Source: JBGAJN01 sp044224905 | Lineage (GTDB): Bacteria; Verrucomicrobiota; Verrucomicrobiia; Limisphaerales; JBGAJN01 | Direction: 5' to 3' | NCBI GenBank assembly: GCA_044224905.1 | Contig: JBGAJN010000002.1 | Coordinates: forward strand, 496,001 to 560,000 | DNA length: 64,000 nt | Shown here: positions 52,764 to 61,002 of the stretch, one piece after another | Position numbering within the stretch: the first letter of the stretch is position 1 | How the letters are laid out: each line of letters begins with the position of its first letter | Notes under the pieces: generated by a model | What the model was told of the DNA's origin: nothing | The model's database searches: none | The model's input: the letters and a program-made list of their open reading frames with translations, nothing else | Program-made: the position numbers and the translations under genes

Positions 52764-54167
52764 ATGAAACAATTCCTCTCCCTCACCGCACTCTTGCTCG
52801 TGCCGTTTGCCGCACTCCGCGCCGCGGACGCTCCAAAGCCGAACATCCTCGTCATCGTCGGCGACGACATGGGCTACGGCGACGTCGGCATACACGGTTG
52901 CAATGACATTCCCACCCCGAACATCGATGCACTTGCGGCTTCGGGCGTGCGCTTCACGAGCGGATACGTGAGCGGGCCGTATTGTTCGCCCACGCGCGCC
53001 GGCTTGTTGACGGGCCGCTATCAGACGCGCTTCGGACATGAGTTCAATCCTGGTGGCGCGGAAAGCGGACTGCCGCTCACGGAAACTACGCTCGCGAATC
53101 GGCTCAAGGCCGCGGGCTACGTCACCGGTGCCGTGGGCAAATGGCATCTCGGCGCGCAGGAGGCGATGCATCCGCAGAAGCGCGGCTTCGATGAATTCTT
53201 CGGTTTCCTCGGCGGCGCGCACAGTTACTTTCAATCCGCCGGCATCTTGCGCGGCACGGAGCAGGTGAAGGAACTCGACTACACGACGGATGCGTTCGGT
53301 CGCGAAGCCGTCGCGTTTATCGAGCGGCACAAGAGCGAGCCGTGGTTTCTCTACCTAGCTTTCAACGCCGTTCACACGCCGATGCACGCGACGGATGATC
53401 GGCTCGCGAAGTTTCCGAACATTGCGGACAAACAACGCCGCACCTACGACGCCATGATGTTCGCGATGGATGAAGCCATCGGCAAGGTGCGCAAGAAGCT
53501 GGCCGATTGCGGCCTCGATCAGAACACGCTCGTCACGTTTATCAGCGACAACGGCGGGCCCACGATGAAAGGCGTCACGGTGAATGGTTCGCGCAACGAA
53601 CCGCTTCGCGGATCCAAGCGCACTACGCTTGAAGGCGGCGTGCGCGTGCCGTTCATCGTTTCCTGGCCGGCAAAGGTGAAGCCCGGCGTATTCGATCAGC
53701 CTGCGATTCAACTCGACCTCCACGCCACCGCGCTCGCGGCCGCCGGCGCGGACTTGCAGGCGCAACCCAAAGTCGAAGGCGTGAATTTGCTCCCGTTCCT
53801 TTCCGGCGAAAAATCCGGGGCGCCGCACGATGCGCTCTACTGGCGTTTCGGTGAGCAGATGGCAATTCGTTCCGGCGACTTCAAACTCGTTCGCTACGAC
53901 AGCAACGCCGACACGAACCTTGGCAAAGGCCAGCGTCAGCCGGTTACATCCGCGAGGCTCTACAATCTCGCGGCGGACATTCACGAAGACAAAGACCTCG
54001 CCGCATCGATGCCGGACAAGGTGAAGGAGCTTCAGATGAAGTGGAACGAATGGAACAAGTCCAACGTGAAACCGCTTTGGGGAAATAAAGGTGGAGACAG
54101 CGACGGTGCCGAGCCGGGCGCTCCGGAGAAAAAGAAGAAACGCAGGAAAGCCAACTCGGCGAACTAA
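52764..54167 (+). CDS. Secreted sulfatase 15, last of the train, basic tail
   Basis: A protein of 467 residues from ATG 52764, 16 bp after the toroid-like gene. Signal peptide FLSLTALLLVPFAALRAA. Metal pair D34-D35 (GDDMGYGDVG), formylglycine motif C74-S-P-T-R with LLTG, RYQTRFGHEFNPGG, GKWHLGAQE and ISDNGGP are intact, a well-preserved GALNS/arylsulfatase A-like site. The C-terminus is APEKKKKRRKANSAN. A strong hairpin terminator lies directly downstream, ending the plus-strand transcription unit. Confidence 0.92.
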   Translation: MKQFLSLTALLLVPFAALRAADAPKPNILVIVGDDMGYGDVGIHGCNDIPTPNIDALAASGVRFTSGYVSGPYCSPTRAGLLTGRYQTRFGHEFNPGGAESGLPLTETTLANRLKAAGYVTGAVGKWHLGAQEAMHPQKRGFDEFFGFLGGAHSYFQSAGILRGTEQVKELDYTTDAFGREAVAFIERHKSEPWFLYLAFNAVHTPMHATDDRLAKFPNIADKQRRTYDAMMFAMDEAIGKVRKKLADCGLDQNTLVTFISDNGGPTMKGVTVNGSRNEPLRGSKRTTLEGGVRVPFIVSWPAKVKPGVFDQPAIQLDLHATALAAAGADLQAQPKVEGVNLLPFLSGEKSGAPHDALYWRFGEQMAIRSGDFKLVRYDSNADTNLGKGQRQPVTSARLYNLAADIHEDKDLAASMPDKVKELQMKWNEWNKSNVKPLWGNKGGDSDGAEPGAPEKKKKRRKANSAN

Positions 54168-54175
54168 CTTGCGCG

Positions 54176-54203
54176 CGCCGCGTCCGCAGACGCGGCGTTT
54201 GCC
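54176..54203 (+). terminator. Terminator at the end of the sulfatase train
   Basis: CGCCGCGTC-CGCA-GACGCGGCG, a perfect 9-bp GC-rich stem with a 4-nt loop, followed by TTT. It starts 8 bp after the last sulfatase stop, between converging operons. The U-tract is short, so termination may be partial or aided by Rho. Confidence 0.65.
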
Positions 54204-54215
54204 AACGGGGCGAGC

Positions 54216-54497
54216 CTAGGGCTGTTGCCCGGGCTCGATGTACTTCGGTTCTTGGTCGTCTTTGGGCGCGGGAGCAAAATCCCCTTCCTCGAGCAGCTCG
54301 AGTTGGGCGCGATGTTCGCGGGCGAGAGAGCGGAACATTACCTTGAAACCCAGCGGGTCGACTGATTCGGGTCGCCAGGTTAACCGATCTGTTGCGCCTT
54401 GGTAGTCAATGGGTCGTTCATCCTTGGGCGTATCCGCCTGCATGATGGCGATCACACACTGGCCGTCTGAAAACCGTAATGTGCCGATCAATTTCAT
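54216..54497 (-). CDS. Hypothetical cytoplasmic protein
   Basis: A protein of 93 residues from ATG 54497; the frame is open further back, but that part is Cys/His-rich and unlike coding sequence. It opens MKLIGTLRFSDGQCVIAIMQ, suggesting a small beta-rich fold, and continues with a charged acidic end (LLEEGDFAPAPKDDQEPKY). There is no signal peptide, membrane segment or family I recognise. It lies after the FGE/BNR gene on the same strand with 165 bp between, and ends near the sulfatase-train terminator. Confidence 0.55.
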   Translation of the reverse strand: MKLIGTLRFSDGQCVIAIMQADTPKDERPIDYQGATDRLTWRPESVDPLGFKVMFRSLAREHRAQLELLEEGDFAPAPKDDQEPKYIEPGQQP

Positions 54498-54662
54498 AGT
54501 GCTTGTAGAGTGGTCAGTTATGACTGGTAGCAGGCACACTGATTGATGACAAGTGGCAACTTGTTGGCAATGGGACACTGCACTTTGAGCATGAAGCCGA
54601 CATTTATCACTGCCATCGGCTGTTTACCGTGACCTCTGAAAGAAATTATTCCGATGTTGAGA

Positions 54663-56717
54663 CTATTTGCGTACCGGGGGCGGGAGTTGTTTCAACCACG
54701 CAAGATTGAATACGTAGTGGTTCTTGCTGGAGATGAGTTGCACGCGGCCATCGCGAGTTTGCGTGGCGGCGAGGTAGCCGTTGTGTTCAGCGGACGTCGC
54801 GCTCAGCGTGAATTGATTGCGATCGATGCCGTTCACCGTGCGCGCCGCGCCCCCGGGCGTGATCAACCGCCGATGCGACCATGTCTTGCCGTCGTCGAAC
54901 GAGAGGGCTGCGAAAAGGCCCGCACCGTGGAGCGTGCCGCCTTCGCAGGGGAAATCCATGCCATTGGGATTCTTCGCGTTGGCGGAGAGGTCCGTGAAGG
55001 AGCACAGCAACAGCGGGCCCTCGCGCAAGCGCATCAGCACCGCACGCTGCACGCTGCTGATCGCGGGGAATGGCGTCGCCTCGTGGGTCCACGTCACGCC
55101 GCCGTCGCTGGAGTAACTGGCGGGCGTTTTGAAATTGAACTTCGCCTGCTCGGCTTCGGTGTTGAGCCGGCCGATGGTCATGAGGCGGCCATCGTTCAAT
55201 TGCACAATGGGCGCGTGAATGCCGGCGTGGCGCGACGGACTGCCACTGCGATAGGCGAGTTTCTTGTCGGTGATCGGAGTAAACGTCCACGTCTTACCGC
55301 CATCGCGGCTCACGGTAAGGCTCGTGGTGGTGGCGTCTTGCGTCATCAGGATGACGCCTTCGCGCGTGCGCACGACGGCATTGCCGATTTCGCTGACGGG
55401 TTGAAAAATCTGCGCCTTGGTCCACGTCACGCCGTTGTCGGTGCTCGTGCGGACAATGTCCTCATACTGCCCGCGCGCGAAATGGAACAACGTCTGGTCG
55501 CCATCCCACCAGAGCTTAGGAGCGTGGTCGTTGATGTCCGGACCGTCCCAGAAGAGCGAGGCCGGCTCCCACTCGGTCGCGCCCAGGCGCAGACGGCTGG
55601 CGAGGTTGTTCAACTCCGTGCCCGCCTCGTCCACGCACGAATACCATACGGCGAGCAGATCACCGTTCGGGCACTCCGCGATGGCGGGGCTGTGATTGTG
55701 CCACGAGAACAGCGGGCCCGACGATTTGGGCGGAATGATCACGAACGGCATTGGGCCGGAAAAGAACGGGATCTCCGGCGACGGCAGCTGAAACTTCGGC
55801 ACCGTCTGCGAAACGTTCTGCGCGTTGAGCGCGAGCGACGCAGGCGGAAGCATTTTGCCGCGCGGCGATGCACCGAGCACGACGCGGAAGCCCGTCTTCT
55901 CGCTGCTCGTTTGCGGCAACCACGCCGTGCGGTTCGCCGAGCGCAGCGATCGCGTTTGCTGCGAGTGGCCGCCGCCGCGGATCACGCGGAAATCGCCATC
56001 GCTGCGACCGAGCGGGTCGGTCTGTTCTCCCGCTTCATACGGACCATACCAATCCGCGCACCACTCGGAGACGTTGCCGTGCATGTCGAAGAGGCCCCAA
56101 GGATTCGCGGGCGTCTGCGCTACTTTCAGCGAAAGCTTCGTGTTCTTCGGGCGATACTCCGGCGGCAATGCGTCGACGGGGAAAAACCGGTCACGCAAAC
56201 CGGCGTCCGTCGGCCACGAGTGAAAACCCGCCGGCAACGCATCGCCAGTGTGGAAGAGCGTCGTCGTGCCGGCGCGACAAGCGTATTCCCACTCGGCTTC
56301 GGTCGGCAGGCGATAGGTGCGATTCTCTTTTTTCGAAAGCCACTCGCAGAAACTCGCTGCGTCATTCCAACTCACGCCCGTCACCGCGTCGCCATCCGCG
56401 CCTCGACCGCCAGCGTGCTTCGGCTTGAACTGCCGATATTGCGCGAGCGTCACTTCCATCGCGCCGATGTGAAACGCCGTGCTGATGGTGACTTTGTGCG
56501 CCGGCTTCTCGTCCCAGTCCGCGTCATCGAATTTCTCCGCGTGCACCTTCACGTTGTAATCCGCCGCCGGCCCGTCCTGTCCCATGACGAAACTTCCCGG
56601 CGCGATGGGCAGGAGTTTCATGCCGATGGAATTGGTCAGTGCGGCCGGTTCGGCAAACGCAGCCGAGCCGGCGAACAGACACAAGGCAACCGTGATTCGG
56701 ACGAGTGAACGATTCAT
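54663..56717 (-). CDS. FGE-sulfatase-domain/BNR fusion lacking FGE catalytic cysteines
   Basis: A protein of 684 residues with signal peptide ITVALCLFAGSAAFA. An FGE/SUMF1-type C-lectin domain occupies about 27-285: GMKLLPIAPGSFVMG, GVSWNDAASFCEWLS (114-128), YRLPTEAEWEYACRAG (135-150), GNVSEWCADWYG (214-225), RVIRGGG (244-250), GFRVV. At the place where active FGE has its two copper-binding Cys it reads HSQQTRSLRSANR, so aerobic formylglycine formation is unlikely. A BNR/sialidase-type beta-propeller follows (about 330-684) with four Asp boxes (STDNGVTW, SRDGGKTW, SSDGGVTW, SFDDGKTW). It may be a glycan-binding or glycan-cleaving enzyme. It is the distal gene of the minus-strand operon. Confidence 0.85.
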   Translation of the reverse strand: MNRSLVRITVALCLFAGSAAFAEPAALTNSIGMKLLPIAPGSFVMGQDGPAADYNVKVHAEKFDDADWDEKPAHKVTISTAFHIGAMEVTLAQYRQFKPKHAGGRGADGDAVTGVSWNDAASFCEWLSKKENRTYRLPTEAEWEYACRAGTTTLFHTGDALPAGFHSWPTDAGLRDRFFPVDALPPEYRPKNTKLSLKVAQTPANPWGLFDMHGNVSEWCADWYGPYEAGEQTDPLGRSDGDFRVIRGGGHSQQTRSLRSANRTAWLPQTSSEKTGFRVVLGASPRGKMLPPASLALNAQNVSQTVPKFQLPSPEIPFFSGPMPFVIIPPKSSGPLFSWHNHSPAIAECPNGDLLAVWYSCVDEAGTELNNLASRLRLGATEWEPASLFWDGPDINDHAPKLWWDGDQTLFHFARGQYEDIVRTSTDNGVTWTKAQIFQPVSEIGNAVVRTREGVILMTQDATTTSLTVSRDGGKTWTFTPITDKKLAYRSGSPSRHAGIHAPIVQLNDGRLMTIGRLNTEAEQAKFNFKTPASYSSDGGVTWTHEATPFPAISSVQRAVLMRLREGPLLLCSFTDLSANAKNPNGMDFPCEGGTLHGAGLFAALSFDDGKTWSHRRLITPGGAARTVNGIDRNQFTLSATSAEHNGYLAATQTRDGRVQLISSKNHYVFNLAWLKQLPPPVRK

Positions 56718-56735
56718 AGTGACTAGGTATTGCCC

Positions 56736-57494
56736 TTACTTGGATTGGACCCGGCGCAAATATTCCGACGGCGTCATGAACACGACGTTCTTCGACTTGA
56801 GGAACTCAATAATCGCAACGAAACCCGCCCACCGTTTGTCGTCCCATTGGTCGGGGTGACCTTGCAGCACGAGCACCTCGCGCATCGCGGCGGCCTTTTC
56901 GTAAAAGGTTTTGAACTTTTCCGGATCGGGCACGAACGTCGGATTCTCCAGCGCCATCACGCGCTCGATGCTGAGCCGCGAGAAATGCTTCGGCTTCGCG
57001 GGACCGTAGAGCCAGATCTTCACCTCGGGCACGGCCTCCAAAGCCTCATCGGTCGCGGTCGTCGTGCCGCTCCAGTGCGGGCCGAACGCCGGCAAGGTGA
57101 AACCCAACTTTCCCTTCGCCAGCTTCTCGCCCTTCGCGAGGATGGCGCGCTGCTCCTCCGCGGTGCCTTGCTCGAACTCGCCCTGATCCTTCGGTCCGCG
57201 CATCTTGTAGCCGTGCATCCACAATTCGATCAGCCCGGCGGCTTGCACGTCCTTGAGCCATTGGAAATAAGCCGCATCGTCCTTCTCCAGCGACTCGGTG
57301 ATGACGCCGAACGAGCCCTTGATGTTGTTCGTCTTGAGATAGTCGTGGACGCGCTGCCAACGCGCTGACACGGGACTCTTGCCCGTTTGGCGCGCGATGA
57401 CGTCATCGAGTTTTAGGAGAATGACTTGAGGTTCAGCGCCGAAGGATTGCTGAACGAACACGGCGAGTAGCGCGGCGATGAGGAAGGGTTTCAT
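56736..57494 (-). CDS. Secreted polysaccharide-deacetylase-like protein
   Basis: A protein of 252 residues with signal peptide FLIAALLAVFVQQSFGA. The NodB-like barrel is suggested by VILLKLDDV (metal Asp, about 24-32), IKGSFGVIT, and LIELWMHGYKMRG with the family's His. The C-terminal REVLVLQGHPDQWDDKRW supplies another His. It may remove acetyl groups from polysaccharide amino sugars, though motif spacing is looser than in canonical members. It lies 18 bp upstream of the FGE/BNR gene and 19 bp after the trimodular protein, within one operon. Confidence 0.75.
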   Translation of the reverse strand: MKPFLIAALLAVFVQQSFGAEPQVILLKLDDVIARQTGKSPVSARWQRVHDYLKTNNIKGSFGVITESLEKDDAAYFQWLKDVQAAGLIELWMHGYKMRGPKDQGEFEQGTAEEQRAILAKGEKLAKGKLGFTLPAFGPHWSGTTTATDEALEAVPEVKIWLYGPAKPKHFSRLSIERVMALENPTFVPDPEKFKTFYEKAAAMREVLVLQGHPDQWDDKRWAGFVAIIEFLKSKNVVFMTPSEYLRRVQSK

Positions 57495-57513
57495 AAACGA
57501 GTCCGAAACGTTC

Positions 57514-59721
57514 TCAGAGCTTGGTGCCGCTCACCTTTGTCCACGGCGTGAACGCGCCCATCGCGTGTTGTTGGATTTTGCGTTTCCAGATTTTGTTGCC
57601 GGTGAAGGCGAAGAGCGTGTCCTTGTCTTTGCCTCCGATGCACACGCCAATGACGCGGCTGCGATCGGGCGTGGGCAGAATCACCTGCGTGGGACCATCG
57701 TCGGCACTGATCTGAACGCCGATGCGCGTGGCGACGAACTGACGGCCTTCGAGCGAATAGCAGGCGGATTCCGCGCCCGCGTCGTCGTCCCAGTCGGCGA
57801 CGTGCAGCCAGAAGAAACGCTCCTTGTTCGTGAGCGTGCCGTCGGCATTCATCTGATAGCTGTAAACCCATTTCGAATGACCATCGACGACGGAGAGCAA
57901 CCATTGATCGGGTCGATACGCCATGCCCGTGGCGAACTTCAATCCGGAATCCACGACCGTTTTCTTGCCGTCCTTGATGAACCAAACCTTCGCGGGCTCG
58001 TTCGCTTTGTCGCCGTTGCTGGTGACGTAAAGCCCGCCGCCGGGCGTAGCGAGAATCGAGTGACCGCGAAGTCCCTCAATCACCACGCTGCCGGCGCCGC
58101 TCGCGTCATAGCTCATGATCTTGTCGGACTTTTCCGAGACGGTGTAGAGCTTGCCATCCGCTCCGATGGTGACGCCGTGGGCGTTGCCTGAGTTGCCGAC
58201 AAATTCCTTCACGCCGCCCTCGAGACCAATGCGGTGGATCTTGTTGTTCGACGTGTCGGCGAAGAACACCTCACCGCTTGCATTGCACGCGGGACCGCGC
58301 GTGCTCTTGAAACCTTCGGCGACGAGCTGCCAGCCTTCGCCCGGAATGATGATCTCCTGCGCTCGCGGCGCACTCGGACCGGCCTGCACTTTCTCCGGCC
58401 AACCACGCCACAAATACGCCATGCCTTCCTGATAGTTCTCCGCGTAGCCCGCGACGTGCCGGCCGTCGATGATGCGAAACTGATAATCGTAGCCGGAAAA
58501 TTTCAGCGCCTTGTCCATTTCCTGATCGAGCAGGAACCAATCGCCCGCGCAGTTCTCCATGTCGTGCGTCGCCGTGGTGAGGAAGGCACGGATCGGCTTC
58601 GCTTCGAACTTGCGCACCATTGTAGGGAACTCATGCCCGCCGCGAAACGCCACCCAGCTTCCGCTCGCCGCATACACGCGGCTGAACGCGTCGGGCCGAT
58701 GCCACGCCGCCGTGAACGCCGCAATGCCGCCGCTACTGCCGCCCGAAATGCAACGGTCGTTGCCGTCAGTGGAGAGGTTGAGCTGATATTCCTTCGCGAC
58801 GAACGGCAGCAACTCCTCGGTGAAGAAACGCACGTTATTGTCGCTCACGCCGTCGTATTCGAAGCAGCGATTGCGGCGGTCCAGCGTGCCCTTCATCGGC
58901 GCCGGCAAGGAGCCGGGCCGCACGAACACGCCGACGGTCACCGGCATTTCTTTCGTCGCGATCATCGTCTCCATCATCGTTTTCTCGCGCGGATTGAAAC
59001 CGTCCGTCTTCACGTAAACACACGCGGGCTTCGAGGCGTCGTGCTGCGCGGGAATGAACACCGTTACGTCGCGCACGGTGCCGGGGAAGATTTTACTTTG
59101 ATTGAACTGAAACTGCTTCGTCGTGCCCAGTTTGATATCCGCTGGCGCATTCGCCGGTGGAACATATTTTTTGGCGTCGGGTTCCTTTGCAGCCGCGGCG
59201 ATGCCGCTGCCGGCGAGCGGCTTGATGAACCATTGCAGATGCTGATCGTTCGCATTGTAGGTCCAGAGATCGATCTTCGCGCCGGGTTCGCGCTTGCCGC
59301 CGAAATCATCGATGCCCATCGCGGGCGCGTGCTTCGGCGTAAGGCTGTAGCTGCCGTTCTCGTGCTTCGTCATCGCCCACAATTGCCACGCCTTCCCGCT
59401 GTCCTTCTCGAGCACGATGCTCGTGCCGTTCTTCGCACCGCCTTTCGCGGCAGCGAGCACGAACGAATCGTCGTGTGTGGGCTTGATGGAGAAGAAACCC
59501 GCTTCCTTCGGGAAGATTCGCCATTTCTGATTCGGCGTGCCCGCGGGCAAGTTGATCGAAACGATCGCGCCCTCAGTTTTCGCTGAATCGACGACCTCGA
59601 GCACCGTTGCCGGTGCGCTGACGGGCACGAGCGTGTAAGCGCCCCAGTCCTCGGCATTGGCGGAAATGCTCGCGAGGCCGAGCGTCAAAGCGATGAACTG
59701 GTGGATGAAACGGTTTTTCAT
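57514..59721 (-). CDS. Trimodular secreted protein: ricin-type lectin, esterase, SMP-30
   Basis: A protein of 735 residues from ATG 59721 with signal peptide FIALTLGLASISANA. Residues about 24-170 form a beta-trefoil lectin with Q-x-W-type repeats (NQKW, WQLW, LQWF). About 195-445 is an alpha/beta-hydrolase of the enterochelin-esterase (Fes/esterase D) type: KPACVYVKTDGF, nucleophile elbow CISGGSSGG (S329), and catalytic His in IIDGRHVAGY (H422). About 455-730 is an SMP-30/gluconolactonase-like propeller (GPACNASGEVFFADTSNNKI, HGVTIGADGKLY, GHSILATPGGGLYVTSNG). Probable roles are binding a glycan, removing ester groups and opening a lactone. Confidence 0.87.
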   Translation of the reverse strand: MKNRFIHQFIALTLGLASISANAEDWGAYTLVPVSAPATVLEVVDSAKTEGAIVSINLPAGTPNQKWRIFPKEAGFFSIKPTHDDSFVLAAAKGGAKNGTSIVLEKDSGKAWQLWAMTKHENGSYSLTPKHAPAMGIDDFGGKREPGAKIDLWTYNANDQHLQWFIKPLAGSGIAAAAKEPDAKKYVPPANAPADIKLGTTKQFQFNQSKIFPGTVRDVTVFIPAQHDASKPACVYVKTDGFNPREKTMMETMIATKEMPVTVGVFVRPGSLPAPMKGTLDRRNRCFEYDGVSDNNVRFFTEELLPFVAKEYQLNLSTDGNDRCISGGSSGGIAAFTAAWHRPDAFSRVYAASGSWVAFRGGHEFPTMVRKFEAKPIRAFLTTATHDMENCAGDWFLLDQEMDKALKFSGYDYQFRIIDGRHVAGYAENYQEGMAYLWRGWPEKVQAGPSAPRAQEIIIPGEGWQLVAEGFKSTRGPACNASGEVFFADTSNNKIHRIGLEGGVKEFVGNSGNAHGVTIGADGKLYTVSEKSDKIMSYDASGAGSVVIEGLRGHSILATPGGGLYVTSNGDKANEPAKVWFIKDGKKTVVDSGLKFATGMAYRPDQWLLSVVDGHSKWVYSYQMNADGTLTNKERFFWLHVADWDDDAGAESACYSLEGRQFVATRIGVQISADDGPTQVILPTPDRSRVIGVCIGGKDKDTLFAFTGNKIWKRKIQQHAMGAFTPWTKVSGTKL

Positions 59722-59798
59722 GGAGAAGTTAGTGCGGCAAAATTGATCGAGCGGATGGACGCGTGAAAGCACGCGTTGCTTCACGATTAATTTTGAAG

Positions 59799-60956
59799 TC
59801 ACCACTTCGGCGCGGACCACAACGTTCCTTCAATCGCGCGGTCTTCGCCGCGCGGGCCGTTGTAGTAGTAGGCGGTGAAAATTTTGCCGTCGGGGCGCAC
59901 GAGGCTGCGCGGGTAGCCGAGGTCGCCGTCGCAGCCGTCGTCGCGGACAATCACTTCCGGCAGCCACGTTTTGCCCTCGTCGGCGCTGATGCGCGCGCGG
60001 ATGCCGTAGGGCTTGCGACGGTAGCCGTAGGTGACGCACAGGCGGCCATCGGGCAGCACCACGGTCGCGGGCGGATTGCCGCCGATGTTGCCGCTCACGT
60101 CGCTAACGCGCATCCACGTTTTGGCGAGGTCATCGCTGCGCCACAGCTCGATGTTGTAGCCGGGCTTGCCGCGCCGAATCGTCGTGAGCAACGCGCCGCT
60201 CTTCGTGCGCACGGTGCTCGGCATGATGGCGAAATCGCCCGCGGGCGGCTCGTCACCAATGAAGGACTCGAGCTTCCACGTGAGCCCGCCATCGGTCGTG
60301 CGCGCACAGAAAACGCGACCTTCCTTGCCGTCGTTCTTCTTCCCGCAACTGCCAAACATCAGGCAATCGCGCGGCCCGAGCACGATGAGGTCGGTGCGCG
60401 TGCAGATGCCAGCCGCGCCATCAATCGCGAACGCATACGGCCCGCGCCACGTCTTGCAGCGGTCCGTGCTCGTGTAAAACCACGACGGCCCCGCGTGCAG
60501 TCCGCCGAAACGGAACATGAGCGCGAAGTTCGGCGCGGTGAAATCGAGAGGCTCTTTCAGCGTGGTCGGCTTCGCCTCCTTCGTGCGATCGGCAAAAGGC
60601 AGGCTCTCCTCGGTCTTCCAAGTCTTACCGCCGTCGAGGCTACGCGCCTGGATTTCATAGCTCGGCTTCGTGCGGTCGATGCGGTGGTCGGTCGTCGTCT
60701 CGCGATACCACGTGGAGGTGAAGCCGACGACGAGTTCATCGCCCCACTGCCACAGCCCGTGATTCGCCGGCCAGCCGCCGTAACGAGCGGGTTCCGTGTA
60801 AACAACCACATTCTCTTTGGTCGCCGGCTGGAGCTTCGGCGTCGCACTGTTCGGCTGCTTGTCAGGTGCGATTTCCAGCTTCGCATCAGCGGCTCGGACT
60901 TGCGAGCTCACCAACACCAACGTCAACGCGGCCGACTGAGCAAGTGTCGATTTCAT
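59799..60956 (-). CDS. Secreted sialidase-fold (BNR) protein A
   Basis: A protein of 385 residues with signal peptide LAQSAALTLVLVSSQVRAA. A six-bladed propeller is indicated by four Asp-box-like motifs (SLDGGKTW, STDRCKTW, TTDGGLTW, SADEGKTW). The first blade has WQWGDELVVGFTSTWYRE, and the third PTVRTKSGALLTTIRRG. I see no clear arginine triad for a true sialidase, so 'exo-alpha-sialidase' names the fold only; other glycosidases and lyases share it. It is 77 bp upstream of the trimodular gene in the same operon. Confidence 0.8.
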   Translation of the reverse strand: MKSTLAQSAALTLVLVSSQVRAADAKLEIAPDKQPNSATPKLQPATKENVVVYTEPARYGGWPANHGLWQWGDELVVGFTSTWYRETTTDHRIDRTKPSYEIQARSLDGGKTWKTEESLPFADRTKEAKPTTLKEPLDFTAPNFALMFRFGGLHAGPSWFYTSTDRCKTWRGPYAFAIDGAAGICTRTDLIVLGPRDCLMFGSCGKKNDGKEGRVFCARTTDGGLTWKLESFIGDEPPAGDFAIMPSTVRTKSGALLTTIRRGKPGYNIELWRSDDLAKTWMRVSDVSGNIGGNPPATVVLPDGRLCVTYGYRRKPYGIRARISADEGKTWLPEVIVRDDGCDGDLGYPRSLVRPDGKIFTAYYYNGPRGEDRAIEGTLWSAPKW

Positions 60957-61002
60957 CAGAATCCTCCGTGGCAGATTCTCTCTGTGCGATCCAACCTCAG
61001 AA

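Noticed and set aside
54654..56708. Long plus-strand frame of 684 codons opposite the FGE/BNR fusion.
   Set aside because: Arg-rich antisense reading produced by high GC; the minus strand has clear domains and a signal peptide.
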